Part shown: positions 25,887 to 35,723 of the stretch, one piece after another
Layout: every line of letters begins with the position of its first letter
Numbering within the stretch: the first letter of the stretch is position 1
Source: Tannerella forsythia
GTDB taxonomy: Bacteria; Bacteroidota; Bacteroidia; Bacteroidales; Tannerellaceae
Length of the DNA: 53,413 nt
Assembly (NCBI RefSeq): GCF_003860135.1
Contig: NZ_RQYN01000017.1
Coordinates: 1 to 53,413 of the forward strand
Direction of reading: 5' to 3'
The notes under the pieces: generated by a model
Told to the model about the DNA's origin: nothing
The model's database searches: none
The model's input: the letters and a program-made list of their open reading frames with translations, nothing else
Program-made: the position numbers and the translations under genes

Positions 25887-28323
25887 ATAAGTTGTGTTTT
25901 ATGCGATTCATTTTCAGAAACCGTCCTTTGCGCGCGGTGACAATCAGTACGGCGACTATGCCGGCAATGATATACAGATAGATAAATACGCCTTGAATGC
26001 TGTCGTTTTGTCCGTACGAATGCATACCGCTCAGGAAATAGTTCACCCCGAAATAAGTCATTAATACCGAAGCAAAGGCTACAACCGAGCACAGATTCAG
26101 CGACCAGAGGTTATACCATCGAGGCAATAAATGAAGATGGCTTACCATCGTATAAACGACGATCGTTATCAACGCCCAAGTCTCTTTCGGATCCCATCCC
26201 CAGTAGCGTCCCCATGATTCATTGGCCCATACGGCGCCCATAAACGTGCCGACCGTCATCAACATCAGTCCCGCAAGTAAGGCGATTTCGTTGATGATAC
26301 CCAGTTCACGTAACGACTGGGCGTGATGTTTTAACCGCTCTTTTCCGAGTATGCTCATCATCGTCAGGCTCGTTATTCCGATCAGACAGGAGATACCGAA
26401 AAAACCGTAAGCCATCATGAGGATGGCTACGTGAAACATGAGCCACGGCGACTTCAAAACGGGCACCAACGGGTTGATCTGCGGATCCATCCAATTCAGT
26501 CCCGACACGAACAGAATCACTCCGGCGAACAGGGTAGCCAATGCAAAAGTCATCAGGTTGCGGCGCATAAATAAAAAGCCGGCCGAAACCGTGGCCCATG
26601 CCACATACACCATCGTCTCATACGAGTTGCTCCATGGAGCATACCCGCCGATAAACCAACGAAGTCCCATGCCCAAGATATGAAGCACAAAGACTATTCC
26701 CACACCGAAGGACAGCACCCCGAGCATACGGCGAATCCATCGGGCATCTTTAAAGAACAGGACGAACGAAAGCAGCAGCATCATCCCACCCAATGATAAA
26801 TAACCGATCTTGCACCGACGGAACAGATCCAGTTTATTATACATCAATTCCAATCGGATGCGGGCCGCATCGATGTCGATCGTACGATTCTTTTCTTCCT
26901 GATAGTTTCTGATCCTTTGCAACGCATCGTCCGCCTTGCTCCAATCGCCCGACTTCAATGCCCGCCTCACCTCCGAAAGATACGTTACGAAGCTATGCGA
27001 AACGAACACCGAATCTTCTCCGGTATAGACCGATAAGTCCTCTCCCGGAGCATACCAGCGGCTGTTTGTATCCGTCTCATGCGGAAATATGCGGAGCATC
27101 TGTCCGTTTGTTACTTGATGAAAGATATTGACTTGCTCGTCCAGTTTGATGATATCTTTGTCCAAGCCCGATCGCTGGGTCGGTATCTTTCGGTAAGCCT
27201 CCTGAAGACGCGTCTGTAATTTATATGTCCCATCCGGATGAAACAGTTCGGCATAAGCGCACTCGCCTTTCGTCAAATCATAATATGCTGCGAGTTCGTT
27301 ATCCGGTAATGCCATAAAAGGCACATGCATCCACATCTCCGGCATAGTCAACAGGCTCAACAGAAAATGATCGGCGCTTAGTCCGCCGATTGTATTGTTC
27401 TTATGTAATTTCCGCAAGATCTCGGACGAGAAGGTATTGACCGGAATCATGCGTCCGTTCATCGACTGTACCGGAAGCGATCCGAATCGCGCAAGATGCT
27501 CGTCCGAAATATGGATTTGCAAGACCGCCTTCTTCATCGCTGCCCGATCCGGCATCCCCCGAACAGCAGCAGGAAACATACAGAGAAGGAGGAGAAAAGC
27601 CGCTGTATAACTCTTCATCTGACCGATCAACCGCCGCAAACGACTGTTTCGCCCGACCACACACCCGACAAATCCGACCATGAGTAAAAGATAACCTGCA
27701 TACGTCACATTACGCCCCGCCACATCTTTGTTGACAGAAAGAATCGTCCCGCCTTCATCGGGATCGAACGACGCCTGAAAGAATCGATAGCCTTTTAAAT
27801 CGAGTACATTATTCATAAAGACACGCTCCCTGCGCACTTCTCCATCAACATAAACGAGCAAATCGCTCTCGTACGACGATGGGCTCACGGAGCCAGGGTA
27901 GCGGGTCAAGGTAAATCGTTCCAGCTCGATCTCGAACGGCAAAGGTTCCATCCGTTGTCCGTGATTGGATCGGATATGGATATGGTTATTCTTCTCTCCT
28001 TCTCTCAGATGGATCGTGCCTTCTACACCGAACAGATGTGAAATAAGAGCTCCTAACAGAATCACGGCCCATGAAATATGAACGAGCAACATGCTCCAAT
28101 GCTTCTTCTGTATGAACCGACGCCGTCGTATAATACCCACGAAGTTGGCGATCAGTAGAAGCTGAAGAAGAAAGAATAAGGGAGAATAGTAGATCAGCAC
28201 TTTGGCCAATGTCGAACCATGTGCTTTCTCGATGAAAGTGGCCGCCGATAGTCCCACGGCATAGAGCGCGAGTAACAGCAGCATGGTTCTATAAGAAGAA
28301 ATTATCTTTTCAATCGGAGACAT
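25876..28323 (-). CDS. ResB-CcsA fusion, cytochrome c biogenesis (System II)
   Basis: An 815-residue membrane protein that joins the two halves of the System II haem-delivery and ligation machine. The N-terminal 230 residues are ResB-like (MSPIEKIISSYRTMLLLLALYAV..., RRRRFIQKKHWSMLLVHISWAVILLGALISH). A large periplasmic section of about 250 residues follows. The C-terminal CcsA part (from about 520) contains the tryptophan-rich haem-binding motif WANESWGRYWGWDPKETWAL and flanking conserved histidines. In many Bacteroidales this protein serves the NrfHA nitrite reductase; here no cytochrome gene is in the window. It is first in an operon with the S9 peptidase, a lipoprotein and GH92. Confidence 0.92.
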   Translation of the reverse strand: MSPIEKIISSYRTMLLLLALYAVGLSAATFIEKAHGSTLAKVLIYYSPLFFLLQLLLIANFVGIIRRRRFIQKKHWSMLLVHISWAVILLGALISHLFGVEGTIHLREGEKNNHIHIRSNHGQRMEPLPFEIELERFTLTRYPGSVSPSSYESDLLVYVDGEVRRERVFMNNVLDLKGYRFFQASFDPDEGGTILSVNKDVAGRNVTYAGYLLLMVGFVGCVVGRNSRLRRLIGQMKSYTAAFLLLLCMFPAAVRGMPDRAAMKKAVLQIHISDEHLARFGSLPVQSMNGRMIPVNTFSSEILRKLHKNNTIGGLSADHFLLSLLTMPEMWMHVPFMALPDNELAAYYDLTKGECAYAELFHPDGTYKLQTRLQEAYRKIPTQRSGLDKDIIKLDEQVNIFHQVTNGQMLRIFPHETDTNSRWYAPGEDLSVYTGEDSVFVSHSFVTYLSEVRRALKSGDWSKADDALQRIRNYQEEKNRTIDIDAARIRLELMYNKLDLFRRCKIGYLSLGGMMLLLSFVLFFKDARWIRRMLGVLSFGVGIVFVLHILGMGLRWFIGGYAPWSNSYETMVYVAWATVSAGFLFMRRNLMTFALATLFAGVILFVSGLNWMDPQINPLVPVLKSPWLMFHVAILMMAYGFFGISCLIGITSLTMMSILGKERLKHHAQSLRELGIINEIALLAGLMLMTVGTFMGAVWANESWGRYWGWDPKETWALITIVVYTMVSHLHLLPRWYNLWSLNLCSVVAFASVLMTYFGVNYFLSGMHSYGQNDSIQGVFIYLYIIAGIVAVLIVTARKGRFLKMNRIKHNLYET

Positions 28324-28341
28324 ACGTTGTTTATACGGTTA

Positions 28342-28349
28342 CAAAGCTA
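28342..28349 (-). promoter_or_regulatory. Putative -7 box for the ccsA/resB operon
   Basis: The minus strand reads TAGCTTTG (TAnnTTTG), 18 bases before the start codon. A TTTG lies only 14 bases upstream rather than 19-21, so the -33 element is unclear. Confidence 0.5.
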
Positions 28350-28364
28350 CGAAAATATAAAGAC

Positions 28365-28402
28365 AAAAAAAAGCCGATGGAAGAAATCCACCGGCCTTTT
28401 TT
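28365..28402 (-). terminator. Terminator of the OmpA-family gene
   Basis: On the minus strand GCCGGTGGA pairs with TCCATCGGC (one G-T pair) around an 8-base loop, followed by a run of eight T. The positions are 28373-28381 and 28387-28395. Confidence 0.88.
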
Positions 28403-28421
28403 GTTATAGTCTTAAGATTGA

Positions 28422-29591
28422 TTATTTATCATCTGTGTTCATGATAACCACACGGTTCCAAGCATTTTCAGCATACGGCTGAACTGTATCACCCATCCAC
28501 TCGATAGAAATGTTGTCGGAAGAGATACCGTATTTGTCGATAAGCTGTTTCGCAACCGCTCTTGCACGTCTTTCAGAAATGCCTTTGTTGTAGTCCGGAT
28601 TACCGGTCTTTCTGTCTGCGTAACCAACCAACTTGATCGGCAGGCTGTGTTTCTTCGCATATTCAGCTGTGTTGAAGATGCTCACTTCCTGATGTCTGTC
28701 GATTCTTGCGCTGTTCAGACGGAAGTAAACTACGTTTTGCAGATTTTCACGCGGCTCTTTCACTTCCGGGCACTTCGGACATTCCGGACAGAATTCCGGA
28801 CGTTTGCTCAATTCTGCATTTTCAGCACGCAATGCGTTGATCTGAGAATTCAGGTCGTTCAGCAAGTCGTAATCCATCGGCTCAATTACCTCAAATTCTT
28901 TTCTTCCGAGGTTGAAGTTCAGACCCAACATAGCCTGTACCGGACGGTCGTAGCGGGGACGTGCGTGAGAATCCCAGTTCCAGTGCTCACCCAGTAACGT
29001 GTATTGTCCTTCGAGGAACAAATCTACGCGTTTGCCCAGACGGAACATGAATTGAACACCACCATTGATCGATGCAGACTCAGCTCTCGGGAAGCTGTTG
29101 CTGTTCTTGTCTGTATAGCCCGGACGCAAAGCGTAACCAAGACCTACAAACGGAATAAAGCGGAACACTTTCGTTTCTTTGTAAGGAGCCCAGAAGTTGG
29201 TCACGTCCCACATGATGTCTACATGCGGATTGATCCACCAGAAATCTTGTGCGTTATCGCTTTTATAATTGTTCTTCACATAGCTGTAATTTTTCATCTT
29301 ACCGCCATTCACCTGCAAACGGAATGCCATGTACGGATTGTACCATTTACCGATAGAGATCGCTCCCGACGGGGCAATACGATCGGCAAAGTCGGCATTG
29401 CCATTCAAGTCTCCAAACAAGATGTTCGCACCTCCGGCCAACGAGATAAACATGTTGTCCGTAGCCTTGTTTTTCTTAAAGTTCGTTTTCGAACCGTTCT
29501 CCGTGCTGAAGCCTACCTGCGGCTGGTATTGCTGCGCAGAAACAGACAAAGCACCGAATAACATCGCTAAAAGTAATACCTTAGTCTTCAT
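28422..29591 (-). CDS. OmpA-family outer-membrane protein
   Basis: A 389-residue protein with a signal peptide (cleavage after SVSA, about residue 19), an N-terminal beta-barrel to about residue 230, a short coiled segment (LLNDLNSQINALRAENAEL), a cysteine-rich linker CPECPKCPE near 268-276, and a C-terminal OmpA/MotB peptidoglycan-binding domain with VYFRLNSARID and NKGISERRARAVAKQL. It resembles the major Omp40/41-type proteins of Porphyromonas, which tie the outer membrane to the cell wall. It is a single-gene unit with a textbook promoter and terminator, and its codon use looks like that of a highly expressed gene. Confidence 0.95.
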   Translation of the reverse strand: MKTKVLLLAMLFGALSVSAQQYQPQVGFSTENGSKTNFKKNKATDNMFISLAGGANILFGDLNGNADFADRIAPSGAISIGKWYNPYMAFRLQVNGGKMKNYSYVKNNYKSDNAQDFWWINPHVDIMWDVTNFWAPYKETKVFRFIPFVGLGYALRPGYTDKNSNSFPRAESASINGGVQFMFRLGKRVDLFLEGQYTLLGEHWNWDSHARPRYDRPVQAMLGLNFNLGRKEFEVIEPMDYDLLNDLNSQINALRAENAELSKRPEFCPECPKCPEVKEPRENLQNVVYFRLNSARIDRHQEVSIFNTAEYAKKHSLPIKLVGYADRKTGNPDYNKGISERRARAVAKQLIDKYGISSDNISIEWMGDTVQPYAENAWNRVVIMNTDDK

Positions 29592-29679
29592 AATCTATTC
29601 ATTTTTTATTAAACAATAACCTATTCTTCACTCTTAATTACATTTCATTTTCACACGTATGCTAACGTACATTTCGCAG

Positions 29680-29710
29680 CAAAGGTAATTCTTTTTTTCT
29701 TCTAAACAAA
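29680..29710 (-). promoter_or_regulatory. Promoter of the OmpA-family gene
   Basis: On the minus strand TTTG (29707-29710) is followed after 19 bases by TACCTTTG (29680-29687), an exact -33/-7 pair. The leader to the start codon at 29591 is about 80 bases. Confidence 0.8.
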
Positions 29711-29830
29711 TAAAATATGTATTTTGTTCTGAATTTTTTTCAATGCCTTCATTGCTCTTTCTCATGTTAACCGCCGATGGGATTTATGCATCCATCTTTC
29801 CGTTTTTCATACAAGCGCTTGACGCATCTT

Positions 29831-30721
29831 CTACAAACTGTTCTGACTCTCTATCCATAGTTTCATCAGATACTCTCCATACGGATTTTTCATCATTGGT
29901 TCTGCATTTCTTTTCAGCTGATCCGCACTGATCCAACCTTGCCGATAAGCAATTTCTTCCACACAAGCAATCTTCAGCCCTTGTCGCTGCTCAATCACCT
30001 CCACAAAGGTGGAAGCTTCGGTCAAAGAAGCATGCGTACCGGTGTCCAGCCATGCAAAGCCGCGTCCGAGAAGTTCGACTTTCAAACGACCGCGGTCCAA
30101 AAAAGCTTGATTTACTGAAGTAATCTCCAACTCTCCACGCGCCGACGGTTTAACGTTTCGGGCTATTTCTACGACTTGGTTCGGATAGAAATAAAGTCCG
30201 ACAACGGCATAGTTCGACTGCGGATGTTCCGGCTTTTCTTCAATGCTCAAGACGTTCCCTTGCTTATCGAACGTCGCTACGCCATATCGCTCGGGATCGT
30301 TTACGTAATAACCGAAAACGGTTGCGTTTTGTTCTTCGGAAACGTTAAAAACTGCGGTTTTTAACGTTTGTGTAAAACTTTGTCCATAGAAAATGTTATC
30401 GCCTAAGATAAGGCAAACATCGTCTTTACCGATAAAGTCCGCCCCAATGATAAACGCCTGCGCTAATCCGTCGGGCGAAGGTTGTTCGGCATATTCGAAG
30501 CGAATCCCCCAGTCCGACCCGTCACCCAACAGCCGCCGGAAGCCGGGTAAGTCCTGAGGAGTGGAAATAATCAAGATATCCCGTATTCCGGCCAGCATAA
30601 GCACCGATATCGGATAATATATCATCGGCTTGTCGTATATCGGGATCATCTGTTTCGATATCCCTTTGGTAATGGGGTACAAGCGTGTCCCTGAGCCTCC
30701 GGCTAAAACAATTCCTTTCAT
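29831..30721 (-). CDS. rmlA: Glucose-1-phosphate thymidylyltransferase
   Basis: RmlA makes dTDP-glucose from dTTP and glucose-1-phosphate, the entry to dTDP-sugars such as rhamnose. The 296-residue length is typical. The frame is open further upstream, but the family N-terminus [20 protein letters not shown] fixes the start at 30721. Other marks are [25 protein letters not shown], the [10 protein letters not shown] motif and the [10 protein letters not shown] stretch near the C-terminus. It begins four bases after the stop of the nucleotidyltransferase/GHMP-kinase fusion. rmlB, rmlC and rmlD are not in the window. Confidence 0.97.
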   Translation of the reverse strand: MKGIVLAGGSGTRLYPITKGISKQMIPIYDKPMIYYPISVLMLAGIRDILIISTPQDLPGFRRLLGDGSDWGIRFEYAEQPSPDGLAQAFIIGADFIGKDDVCLILGDNIFYGQSFTQTLKTAVFNVSEEQNATVFGYYVNDPERYGVATFDKQGNVLSIEEKPEHPQSNYAVVGLYFYPNQVVEIARNVKPSARGELEITSVNQAFLDRGRLKVELLGRGFAWLDTGTHASLTEASTFVEVIEQRQGLKIACVEEIAYRQGWISADQLKRNAEPMMKNPYGEYLMKLWIESQNSL

Positions 30722-30725
30722 CCTG

Positions 30726-31865
30726 CTATCCTTTTCTGATACGTATTTGAATGGCCTTTTCGATCGGCTGTTCACTGACGAGCACCAGATAGCCGCCACC
30801 ACCCGCACCGCTTATTTTCCATCCCAATACACTCGATTTGCATGATTCCAATGTCGTTAATACTTCCGGTACAATCATGTTCGGGAACATGGCCACCTGC
30901 GCCTCGAAACTGTCTGAAGCAGCCCTTCCCCAAGCGATTACATCTTTTGCTTTCAACGCCTGCCAACATGCTTCGGCCGCCTGACTCAGGCGCTTCGCAT
31001 CGGCTTCGTTGATGCGTGTGTTGGCAAGTACGTCGTATTCGGCGTGACGCGGAGACAGAGGGACAAGCCACAGACGTTCTTCGATCCATCCCAGCAGTTC
31101 ACGATCGGTGATCGATTCGATCGATTCCGGCCAATAGTCCCCATTATAGTAGAGACGGTTCAATCCCGGCAGCACAATGCCCAGCGAATCTTGAGAGCCA
31201 CTGACGTATTTCGTTCCCGGCGGATTCTCGAAGCAGAATAAAGTGCGTGCCAGTTTTTCCTTATCCCCTTCCGGAATATCCGTCTGCCATAATTCGATTG
31301 CTTTTTTGCGTGAGCTGGTAGACATCCCGCTACGATCGTTGAATTCGTAGTCCGGTTCGATGCTTATCGTCAGGACAGCTCCGGAAGAGTATTTACTGAC
31401 ATACGGCTGATCAAGCCATCCTCCGGCCAAATCGAGCCGATAAGGAATCAAGCATTCTTTGCGCAGCGCTGTTGTTGAACGAACGGGTAGGCCGCCGTGC
31501 GGAATCCGTCGACTGACGATGTATTGAATGCCCAGTTCTCTGCACAGCTGTTCTTTAGCCGGCGTATGTCCGTCGCTGTTGACAAAGAAAATATCGGGCT
31601 GCAAACGCTTCATATCTTCCACGAAATCGAGTACTCCGCTCCCGCTGTTCACCCATGCCTCTTTGACACTCTTCAAAGCTCTGACCATGTACAGACGTTC
31701 GTCTTCCGTGTGAATCGTTTTACGTGCTTTCAGTTCATGAACCGTTTTGTCCGAACCGATGCCGACATACAAGTCGCCATGCGTGGCCGCTTCTTCAAAG
31801 AAAGCGACGTGGCCGCTGTGTAGCATGTCATAACATCCGCTGACAAACACTTTTTTCTTCCCCAT
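30726..31865 (-). CDS. Nucleotidyltransferase-GHMP kinase fusion
   Basis: A 379-residue protein joining two activities. Residues 1-130 form a cytidylyltransferase-like domain of the RfaE/TagD type: [12 protein letters not shown] at 8-19 and [11 protein letters not shown] near 95-105. Residues 140-379 form a GHMP small-molecule kinase: [14 protein letters not shown] (141-154), the phosphate-loop-like [11 protein letters not shown] (179-189), Asp226 in SGSQDSLG where the catalytic base is expected, and [12 protein letters not shown] (350-361). Such a protein could phosphorylate a sugar or sugar-like compound and then attach a nucleotide, as HldE does with a different kinase fold and reverse domain order. 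The substrate is not known. It forms a two-gene operon with rmlA, suggesting a role in surface-sugar precursor supply. Confidence 0.85.
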   Translation of the reverse strand: MGKKKVFVSGCYDMLHSGHVAFFEEAATHGDLYVGIGSDKTVHELKARKTIHTEDERLYMVRALKSVKEAWVNSGSGVLDFVEDMKRLQPDIFFVNSDGHTPAKEQLCRELGIQYIVSRRIPHGGLPVRSTTALRKECLIPYRLDLAGGWLDQPYVSKYSSGAVLTISIEPDYEFNDRSGMSTSSRKKAIELWQTDIPEGDKEKLARTLFCFENPPGTKYVSGSQDSLGIVLPGLNRLYYNGDYWPESIESITDRELLGWIEERLWLVPLSPRHAEYDVLANTRINEADAKRLSQAAEACWQALKAKDVIAWGRAASDSFEAQVAMFPNMIVPEVLTTLESCKSSVLGWKISGAGGGGYLVLVSEQPIEKAIQIRIRKG

Positions 31866-31906
31866 TTTTCCTGTCTATTACTAAATCTTTCATGAAATAT
31901 ACGCGA

Positions 31907-31914
31907 CAAATGTA
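31907..31914 (-). promoter_or_regulatory. Putative -7 box for the fusion-rmlA operon
   Basis: The minus strand reads TACATTTG, an exact TAnnTTTG, 41 bases before the start codon at 31865. Confidence 0.5.
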
Positions 31915-31972
31915 TACATTTTTCTTGTTTCTTTGCCATCTGTTCAAAAAAACACACCCTGAGGCAGAGAAA

Positions 31973-32027
31973 CGCATCGCAACAAGAAGTTGCTACAATA
32001 CTCAGGAGCAACTATCGTTGCGATGCG
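31973..32027 (-). terminator. Nested hairpin downstream of fucP
   Basis: CGCATCGCAAC at 31973-31983 pairs perfectly with GTTGCGATGCG at 32017-32027 (11 pairs). Inside, AGTTGCT at 31988-31994 pairs with AGCAACT at 32007-32013 (7 pairs). It starts about 30 bases after the fucP stop. No good T run follows, so it may be a 3'-end stabilising structure or a factor-dependent terminator. Confidence 0.55.
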
Positions 32028-32058
32028 CACGATTCTCAATATAAATGTTAAAGGGCGA

Positions 32059-33369
32059 TTAAATCACTCGACCGGCTCGAAACGTACGCAGGCCGTAGGC
32101 GGCAATTACGACAAAACAAAGTAGCGGCAAAGCGAACGACAAATTAACCGCCGGAAAGCCTCCGAGGGTGCCCAGATCAATGATGGCGGCTTGCAGAGGC
32201 GGCAGCACCGATCCTCCGAGGATCGACATAATCAGCCCGGCTGCTCCGAACTTCGCATCTTCGCCAAGCCCTTTGAGCGCAATCCCGTAGATGGTCGGAA
32301 ACATCAGCGACATACAGGCCGATACACCGACAAGGCAGTACAGCCCGTAGATATCACGGAATGCAATGACACCGAGCGTCAGCACTCCACCCGCAACGGC
32401 CAGGATCATCAACAGTTTTCCGGGGTTGAGATACCTCAACAGAAACGTGCAGATGAAACGACTGCAACAGAAAATCACCATCGCGGCGATGTTGTATTGC
32501 TGACTCAACACTTCGGCGTCTTTCTCAGCCATGCCCTGTTCCATAAAAATTCGTGTACCGTACTGAATGATAAACGTCCAGCACATGATCTGCACACCGA
32601 CATAGAAGAACTGTGCAATCACCCCCTCACGATAACGGGGGATCGAGAAGATGCGTCGCAGGGTCGGAAAGAAATCGACGGCATGCGACTGATCGGCATT
32701 CTTCGGCATCTTTACGAAACTAATCAGGAGAAACATCGCGAGGATGACAACCCCGATGATAAGGTAAGGCGTGATCAACACCCCCAAGTCATACTGTTTG
32801 ACAGCTTCGAACTGAGCGTCTTCGAGCATCGAGCGTTGCGCCGTATCCATCGGGTCTAATCGCGCCTGAATAAAAGTCATGGCCACGAACATCCCCATCA
32901 GCGAGCCGATCGGATTGAACGACTGGGCGAAGTTGAGCCGCTGCGTAGCCGTCTCCTCCGTGCCCATCGAAAGGATATACGGATTAGCGCTCGTTTCGAG
33001 GAACGAGAGTCCGCAGGTCAGGATGAAATAAGCGATTAGAAACGGGTAATAGCTTCCGGTCATCTTGGCTGGGAAAAAGAGGAATGCACCGGCAGCATAC
33101 AACGCAAGCCCCATCAGGATACCCGCTTTGTACGAATATTTCCGGATGAAAATCGCTGCCGGAAAAGCCATCGCGAAGTAACCTCCGTAGAACGCGACTT
33201 GAACGAGCGCTCCTTCGGTCACGCTGGTGCGGAATATCTTCGAAAACGCCTTAACCATCGGATTAGTGATGTCGTTGGCAAAGCCCCACAAGGCGAAGCA
33301 GAACGTAATTAAAACGAACGGGATGACATAACTCACCCCGTCCTTATGTAAGATCGACTGTTTCTTCAT
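32059..33369 (-). CDS. fucP: L-fucose:H+ symporter (FucP family, MFS)
   Basis: A 436-residue major-facilitator permease with 12 predicted helices, closest to the FucP group that imports L-fucose with protons. The N-terminus MKKQSILHKDGVSYVIPFVLITFCFALWGFANDITNPMV matches FucP proteins, including the FALWGFANDITNP stretch of helix 1 with its acidic residue. The frame is open to 33420, but the ATG at 33369 gives the family N-terminus. It lies 14 bases after the fucI stop, so uptake and isomerisation are encoded together. Related permeases carry glucose/galactose, but the fucI neighbour favours fucose. Confidence 0.93.
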   Translation of the reverse strand: MKKQSILHKDGVSYVIPFVLITFCFALWGFANDITNPMVKAFSKIFRTSVTEGALVQVAFYGGYFAMAFPAAIFIRKYSYKAGILMGLALYAAGAFLFFPAKMTGSYYPFLIAYFILTCGLSFLETSANPYILSMGTEETATQRLNFAQSFNPIGSLMGMFVAMTFIQARLDPMDTAQRSMLEDAQFEAVKQYDLGVLITPYLIIGVVILAMFLLISFVKMPKNADQSHAVDFFPTLRRIFSIPRYREGVIAQFFYVGVQIMCWTFIIQYGTRIFMEQGMAEKDAEVLSQQYNIAAMVIFCCSRFICTFLLRYLNPGKLLMILAVAGGVLTLGVIAFRDIYGLYCLVGVSACMSLMFPTIYGIALKGLGEDAKFGAAGLIMSILGGSVLPPLQAAIIDLGTLGGFPAVNLSFALPLLCFVVIAAYGLRTFRAGRVI

Positions 33370-33383
33370 GGCCTGATCTTCGT

Positions 33384-35177
33384 TCAATATTTCCCGTAGA
33401 GCGGACCGTAAGTGCTGCAAGCGCGATAGTCGGCTCCTTCCTTATCCATACCGAAGGCGTTCCATGAAGCCGGCCGGAAGATCTCGTCTTCTTCCACGTT
33501 GTGCATACAAACAGGAATCCGCAGCATCGAGGCCATCGTGATCAAGTCGGCACCGATATGTCCGTAACTGATCGCTCCGTGGTTAGCCCCCCAGCTGTTC
33601 ATGACGGAATAGACGTCTTTGAACGGTCCTTTGCCGGTGAGCCGCGGTGCGAACCACGTCGTCGGCCAGCCCTTGTCGGTACGGTCGTCGAGGATTCGGA
33701 ATGATTTTTCGTCGAGGTCTACCGTCCATCCTTCGGCCAGTTGCAACACGGGACCAACGCCTTTGACGATGTTCAGGCGCATCATCGTGCACGGCATTCC
33801 TCCTTTGGTCAGGAATTTCGAGGAATAACCTCCACCGCGGAAATATTCGCGATTAGCAGGCATCCAGGTCGTAGCGTCGAGGCAAGCCTGTGCTTCGTCT
33901 TTCGTGATCTCCCAGAACGGTTTCATCACCGGTTTTCCTTTCTTGTCGCTCTGCTGTCCGGAACCGTCGAGGGTCGCCGCTCCGGAATTGATCAGATGGA
34001 TGATTCCTTGCGCCGCTTTGCCGGTCAGCTTTTTACCGGTTACACGCAGTACGGCGTCAGGGCTCCAATACGTTCTGACGTCGGCAAAGATTTGCGCCGT
34101 ATTCGTCAGCAGATAGCCGAACAACATAGCTGCTCCGTTCAGTGAGTCGTTCTCGGTGGCCAGAATGAAAGGCGCGCGAATACCGCTCCAGTCGTATGAC
34201 GAGTTGAGGATCGCCTCCGTAAAGTCGCCGTTCGGATAGAAGTCCGTCCATTGACGCTGTCCTTGAAAACCTGCGGCGATCGCGTTGTGTCCAAGGGCTT
34301 CTTCGCCGAATCCGAGCGCTTTGAGTTTTGGATTACCCACCATCAGGTCACGCACGATCAAGGTCATCTTCACAATAAACTCCCAATCTTTTTCGTGCTC
34401 GGCTTTCGTCTTTGCCAAGTCTTTGCGGTTGATGATGTCTTCGCCTTGCTTGCAATTTTTCTTTGCCCACGCCAACGCTTTCTTATATTCTTCTTTATCG
34501 TAAATACCGTTCTCCATGCGACGGATGATTTCAACCTCATCGACTCCTTCGCAACGCATACCGAGGTAATTCTCGAAGAAATTCGAATCGACGATCGAAC
34601 CGGCAATGCCCATACATACAGCTCCGACCGACAGGTACGACTTGCCGCGCATCAGGGCGACGGCCATCGCCGCACGTGCAAAACGCAGCAATTTGTCGCG
34701 CACATCGGCAGGAATATCTTTCGCGTCGGCATCTTGCACTTCGTGTCCGTAAATACCGAAGGCAGGCAATCCTTTTTGCGCATGAGCCGCCAATACGGCC
34801 GCCAGATAAACGGCTCCCGGACGTTCGGTTCCGTTGAACCCCCAGACAGCTTTCACCGTGTGCGGATCCATGTCCATCGTTTCGCTGCCATAGCACCAGC
34901 AGGGTGTGACGGTAATCGTCACCGCTACGTTCTCACGCCTGAATTTTTCGGCGCATGCGGCACTTTCGGCCACCCGTCCGATAGTCGAATCGGCGATTAC
35001 GCAAGCTACCGGTGTACCGTCAGGATATTGCAACGTTTTCGTCAATAGTTTGACAACGCTTTTGGCCATATCCATTGTTTGTTTTTCGAGTGACTCGCGC
35101 ACTCCTCCCATTCGTCCGTCGATCGTCGGACGGATTCCGATCTTAGGCCATTCTCCTTGAAATCTGTGTACTTCCAT
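33384..35177 (-). CDS. fucI: L-fucose isomerase
   Basis: FucI converts L-fucose to L-fuculose, the first step of fucose breakdown; some members also act on D-arabinose. The 597 residues agree with the family (about 591). The N-terminus [30 protein letters not shown] is diagnostic. Metal-binding residues can be placed in [14 protein letters not shown] (Glu), [14 protein letters not shown] (Asp) and the C-terminal [14 protein letters not shown] (His). fucP follows. Fuculokinase and fuculose-phosphate aldolase, usually linked in Bacteroides, are not present in this window. Confidence 0.97.
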   Translation of the reverse strand: MEVHRFQGEWPKIGIRPTIDGRMGGVRESLEKQTMDMAKSVVKLLTKTLQYPDGTPVACVIADSTIGRVAESAACAEKFRRENVAVTITVTPCWCYGSETMDMDPHTVKAVWGFNGTERPGAVYLAAVLAAHAQKGLPAFGIYGHEVQDADAKDIPADVRDKLLRFARAAMAVALMRGKSYLSVGAVCMGIAGSIVDSNFFENYLGMRCEGVDEVEIIRRMENGIYDKEEYKKALAWAKKNCKQGEDIINRKDLAKTKAEHEKDWEFIVKMTLIVRDLMVGNPKLKALGFGEEALGHNAIAAGFQGQRQWTDFYPNGDFTEAILNSSYDWSGIRAPFILATENDSLNGAAMLFGYLLTNTAQIFADVRTYWSPDAVLRVTGKKLTGKAAQGIIHLINSGAATLDGSGQQSDKKGKPVMKPFWEITKDEAQACLDATTWMPANREYFRGGGYSSKFLTKGGMPCTMMRLNIVKGVGPVLQLAEGWTVDLDEKSFRILDDRTDKGWPTTWFAPRLTGKGPFKDVYSVMNSWGANHGAISYGHIGADLITMASMLRIPVCMHNVEEDEIFRPASWNAFGMDKEGADYRACSTYGPLYGKY

Positions 35178-35300
35178 GTCTGTTCAATATTTTTATGATA
35201 TGTCTAATTATGCTCAAAAAAAGCGTCCAATATTACACACGTTTTCCGAATCCTGCAAATCTTTCTTCCTGATTTCAGTTCCATTCCCGAAATAATGTAT

Positions 35301-35308
35301 TATCTTTG
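35301..35308 (+). promoter_or_regulatory. Putative -7 box for the DUF1232 gene
   Basis: TATCTTTG, an exact TAnnTTTG, 29 bases before the start codon at 35338. Confidence 0.55.
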
Positions 35309-35337
35309 CCTTTGCAAAAAAACAAAAACAGCCTGAA

Positions 35338-35718
35338 ATGGACGAATTGAACAACGAAAATCTGCCCATTCGACGCCTTGAAGAAACAGGATCGTACAGT
35401 AAATATTACGATGACAACCGTTTTTGGCGTAAAGTACGACGCATTGCCCAAAAAGCCGGTACGAGTGTGCTACGTCCGGTTCTTCTGCTGTATTACATGA
35501 TGAAAAGCGAGCATGTCCCCTTGCGCGACAAGGCTTACATTGTGGGGGCGTTAGGCTATTTCATTCTGCCGATCGACCTCGTTCCCGATCTCATTGCCGG
35601 ATTGGGCTATACGGACGATTTGGCCGTGATTGCCATCCTGATGAAACATCTGAAAGATAATATTACCCCCGAAATTGAACTGCGGGCCGACGCCAAAATA
35701 CGTGATTTGCTGGAGTAG
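35338..35718 (+). CDS. DUF1232 (YkvA-type) small membrane protein
   Basis: A 126-residue protein with the DUF1232 domain at about 60-105. The diagnostic core is KAYIVGALGYFILPIDLVPDLI followed by GYTDDLAVI. Family members are small, membrane-associated and of unknown function. The gene stands alone and its stop lies five bases from the stop of the converging metallo-hydrolase. Confidence 0.92.
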   Translation: MDELNNENLPIRRLEETGSYSKYYDDNRFWRKVRRIAQKAGTSVLRPVLLLYYMMKSEHVPLRDKAYIVGALGYFILPIDLVPDLIAGLGYTDDLAVIAILMKHLKDNITPEIELRADAKIRDLLE

Positions 35719-35723
35719 ACTGT

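Noticed and set aside
29812-29821. Perfect palindrome CAAGCGCTTG downstream of rmlA
   Set aside because: Ten bases can occur by chance; it has no T run or second copy.
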